From an uncultured Lachnospiraceae bacterium (GTDB lineage Bacteria > Bacillota > Clostridia > Lachnospirales > Lachnospiraceae): a DNA stretch of 15,781 nt. The notes beneath the pieces were generated by a model, which was given only the letters and a program-made list of their open reading frames with translations, was not told where the DNA came from and made no database searches. The stretch is taken from positions 1 to 15,781 of the forward strand of contig CAJUPF010000066.1 in NCBI GenBank assembly GCA_910588565.1, written 5' to 3'. How positions within the stretch are numbered: position 1 is the stretch's first letter; each line of letters starts with the position of its first letter. Position numbers and translations under genes: made by a program. This document shows, in pieces, positions 13,360 through 15,781 of this stretch.

Positions 13360-15781
13360 ATGAGAAGGAAGCTCAGGAAAGCAATGGGCAAATGGGCGTC
13401 AGTGGTCTTAGCGGCAGCGCTGCTGCTGGCGGCGCAGGGGATGCCGGTAACGGCGGGGACGGAAAGCAGCGGGGCTGCAGGGCGTGTGGGACGGGAAAAT
13501 CCCCAGAACCCGGTACACCACTGTACGAAGCTGAATGATGGTACGGATACAACGGATTGGAATTATGTGTATTTCGGCAGCTATCCCCAGACGGAGATTG
13601 ATAGGAATGTCTCGCTGACAGATTAAATCAGGGACGCTGATTATGATGAGTATGGGGATGCCTGGGTGAATGGCACAAAGTACCGCAGGATCAGTAAAGG
13701 TGATACGACTTCGGATAGAGAATTTGGAGACGTTGACTACCGCTATTTTAAATGGGAGCGTATCAAATGGAAAGTGCTTGAGAATGATGGAAGCACGTTG
13801 TTTGTTGTGGCGGATCAGGGGCTGGACTGTAAAACCTATCATGATGTGTACGAACCTGTCACGTGGGAAAACTCTTCGGTACGGGAGTGGCTGAACAGCG
13901 AATTTTATGGCACGGCATTCAGCAGCAGGGAGCAGGGCACGATTGTACGGCAGACGATTACGACGAAGGACAATTTTAAACTCAATACGCCAGGCGGAAA
14001 TGATACCAATGATACTATTTTCCTGCTTTCTATGGAAGAAGTATTGAATCCAGTGTATGGGTTTTGTGAAGAATGGTTGACATTTTCTGGCAGCCGTTGT
14101 GTAAAGGCAAGCGATTATTCTTATCGAAGAGGAGCGGATATTGCTGGGGATCGTACTTGCACCTGCTGGCTGCGTTCGCCAGGAAGCAGTAATAATAATG
14201 CGGCATATCTTCACTCCAATGGTGCAGTTGAACCGTGGGGTGACGATGTGAATCGTAGTATCCGCGCCTGCGTGCCGGCTTTGCGCATTGCTCTCTCTTC
14301 GGATCTCTGGTATACATCGGATGACGGTACAAGCGGATCAGGGGGATACGGCACGGAAATGAAAAATTTCAGGGCAAATCAACCGTTATTATCAGAAGAG
14401 CAGGCAAACATGTTTCTGGGATTTCTTTATAACCAGACTGGCTATGAGGGAGCCGATTTCTCCACAGATCCATATTACCAGCTTTTGGCCGGCGATTACA
14501 GGGACATGGGTTCGGTGGATGAAATAAAACAGAAGATACTGGCCTTTTCTGTGTTTGTACGTACTGTGATGAACCGGCAGGCTGCGGATACAGATCCTGG
14601 TTCTGGTTTCAGGACGGATTACATTTCTGAGGAATTCTGTACTTATCTGCGTGAGGGATTAAAGGGAATACAGCAGGCAGATGCACAGGCTGTTTCCGAA
14701 TATGCCCGGAATGTGGATCAGGCGCTAAAAAAAGAACTGACGGCTCTTTTATCCGGTAGCCTTGCGCAAAGCGCGGGTATTGTTTTTACAGAAGATTTGC
14801 TGGAACAGGCAGCGATTGAGATTTCTGTGGAGGATGAGTTCGCGGGCCTTCCAGCAGAAGTTTCGGAATATCTGGGCCAGCTGGCGGCGGCGGTAGATGC
14901 GGCTGTGGAACCTCTGGGCAGTGAAGCGCAGGGGCGCGCTATGTATTTGAACCAATATTTGTTCCATCGGAAGTCTTATCAGTCTGCGGATGAACAAAAT
15001 TTTAAGACCATAATGGAGCAAAATAAAACGGTTCTTGATATAACAGAAGAAGATCCTGAACTGCTTCATTCCAACGCCTGGTTTACAGGGGAAGGCGAGT
15101 GGATGGAACACAGTGGGGAAATAGATGCATGGGCGGAGCGCCTGTACCAGCTGGAGCAGTCTCTTGCCGCGGGCCATCATAATACGGCAGACAGAGTTAT
15201 GCCGCCGACCTGCACCAACAGAGGGTACACAACAATCGAATGTACCTTGTGCTGGAAGAGCAGCAAGGGGGATTATGTGGATGCACTTGGCCATCAGATG
15301 ACGAATGAGATTCTGGAGAGATATCTGGCATCGGAGGCTACCTGCACAGAAGCAGAGAGTTACTATTGTTCATGCAGACGATGCGGTATGCAGGGGCAGT
15401 CTACCTTCTACTATACGGCTCATCCAGCCCTTGGGCATGCTTATAAAGCGGGGACTGCAGACAGTGGAAAGGGTACACATACGTTTGAATGCACTAGATG
15501 TAATATATACGAGGAAGCGCACAAAGGCGGCGAAGCTACCTGCATTACGAAAAAAGAGTGTGAGGTCTGCCACGCGGAGTATGGCGGCGTGGATATTTCT
15601 AACCATAAAAATACAGAGATTAGGGACAGTAAAGAGGCTGTCTGTGGGGATGCCGGTTATACGGGGAATACCTGGTGCAAAGACTGCAATACCAAGATCA
15701 GGGATGGCGAAAAGATACCTGCGCCTGGGATCCACCTAGAAAAGAAAGTGTTGCAGCTGTTGCACGTGCTAAAGAAGCCGG
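13360..15781 (+). pseudogene. Secreted DUF6273/Cys-repeat surface protein, nonsense-interrupted, partial
   Basis: The ATG at 13360 follows AAGGGAG (13347-13353). Residues 1-33 form a signal peptide (basic start, then SVVLAAALLLAAQGMPVTA). The frame reads WNYVYFGSYPQTEID, then SLTD, then an in-frame TAA (13624-13626, codon 89), and then continues open in the same frame to the window end, more than 710 codons. The text after the stop is a normal DUF6273 domain to about 14315 (AWVNGTKYRRIS, YRYFKWERIKWKVL, STLFVVADQGLDCK, CTCWLRSPGSS), so this is one gene with a nonsense codon, one base away from GAA, AAA or CAA. Then comes a mostly helical region (about 14350-15165) that I do not recognise, and from about 15170 Cys-pair repeats (CTLC, CRRC, CTRC, CEVC, CKDC) of the type found in clostridial surface proteins. 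The 3' end lies outside the window. Other genes here use TAA as stop, so recoding is unlikely. Confidence 0.85.

Noticed and set aside
13408..14214. Long minus-strand frame of 268 codons opposite the surface protein gene
   Set aside because: It is the shadow of the DUF6273 coding frame, with no ribosome binding site or recognisable family.
14749..15294. Minus-strand frame of 181 codons
   Set aside because: Antisense shadow of the same surface gene; composition rich in Arg, Ile and His as expected from a complementary frame.
15305..15739. Plus-strand frame of 144 codons at the right end
   Set aside because: It is the +2 shadow of the Cys-repeat frame, which has clear repeated Cys-pair motifs in the main frame.
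1..15781. CRISPR arrays, rRNA, tRNA genes and complete insertion sequences
   Set aside because: No regularly spaced repeats, no rRNA-like or tRNA-like segments, and no transposase motifs were seen on either strand.

Overview
The window looks like a chromosomal segment of a Gram-positive gut anaerobe of class Clostridia, most likely a Lachnospiraceae member. The reasons are AGGAGG-type ribosome binding sites, the style of the integrase remnant, a sodium-pumping decarboxylase operon of the mmdA/oadG/biotin carrier/oadB/oadA type, and a secreted DUF6273 protein with Cys-pair repeats, all common in that family. This is recognition from memory of these families; no search was run.

Region 1 (about 1-1914) is the decayed end of an integrative and conjugative element. 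It holds two leader or terminator hairpins, a small GTG-start gene whose N-terminal half resembles the element-borne sigma-70-like protein but which lacks a sigma C-terminus, and a tyrosine integrase that has lost its middle through an internal deletion that also shifts the frame. Just beyond the integrase are two tandem GGGAACAAA repeats and an 8-8-8 inverted repeat that looks like a recombinase core (att) site. Region 2 (2046-6201) is a two-gene operon for a heterodimeric ABC exporter with one degenerate and one canonical ATP site, the first subunit carrying an extracellular insertion of about 200 residues. Region 3 (6291-7565) is a secreted D-alanyl-D-alanine carboxypeptidase of the PBP5 type.

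Region 4 (promoter near 7696, terminator 13051-13093) is one operon of five genes: a divergent 12S-type carboxyltransferase, an OadG-family membrane subunit with an added lipoprotein-like outer domain, a biotin carrier, the OadB sodium-pumping decarboxylase subunit, and a 5S/OadA-type carboxyltransferase without its own biotin domain. Known Na+-pumping methylmalonyl-CoA, glutaconyl-CoA or oxaloacetate decarboxylases have only one carboxyltransferase. Here two different ones appear to share one biotin carrier and one sodium pump, a composition that combines transcarboxylase (12S + 5S + 1.3S) with a Na+ pump. This is the most interesting system in the window.

Region 5 (13360 to the window end) is a large secreted surface protein gene: signal peptide, DUF6273 domain, a helical region, then Cys-pair repeats. 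One in-frame TAA interrupts it at codon 89, yet the same frame then stays open for more than 2.1 kb, pointing to a very recent nonsense change (or a sequence error). A second possible frameshift lies near the right edge.
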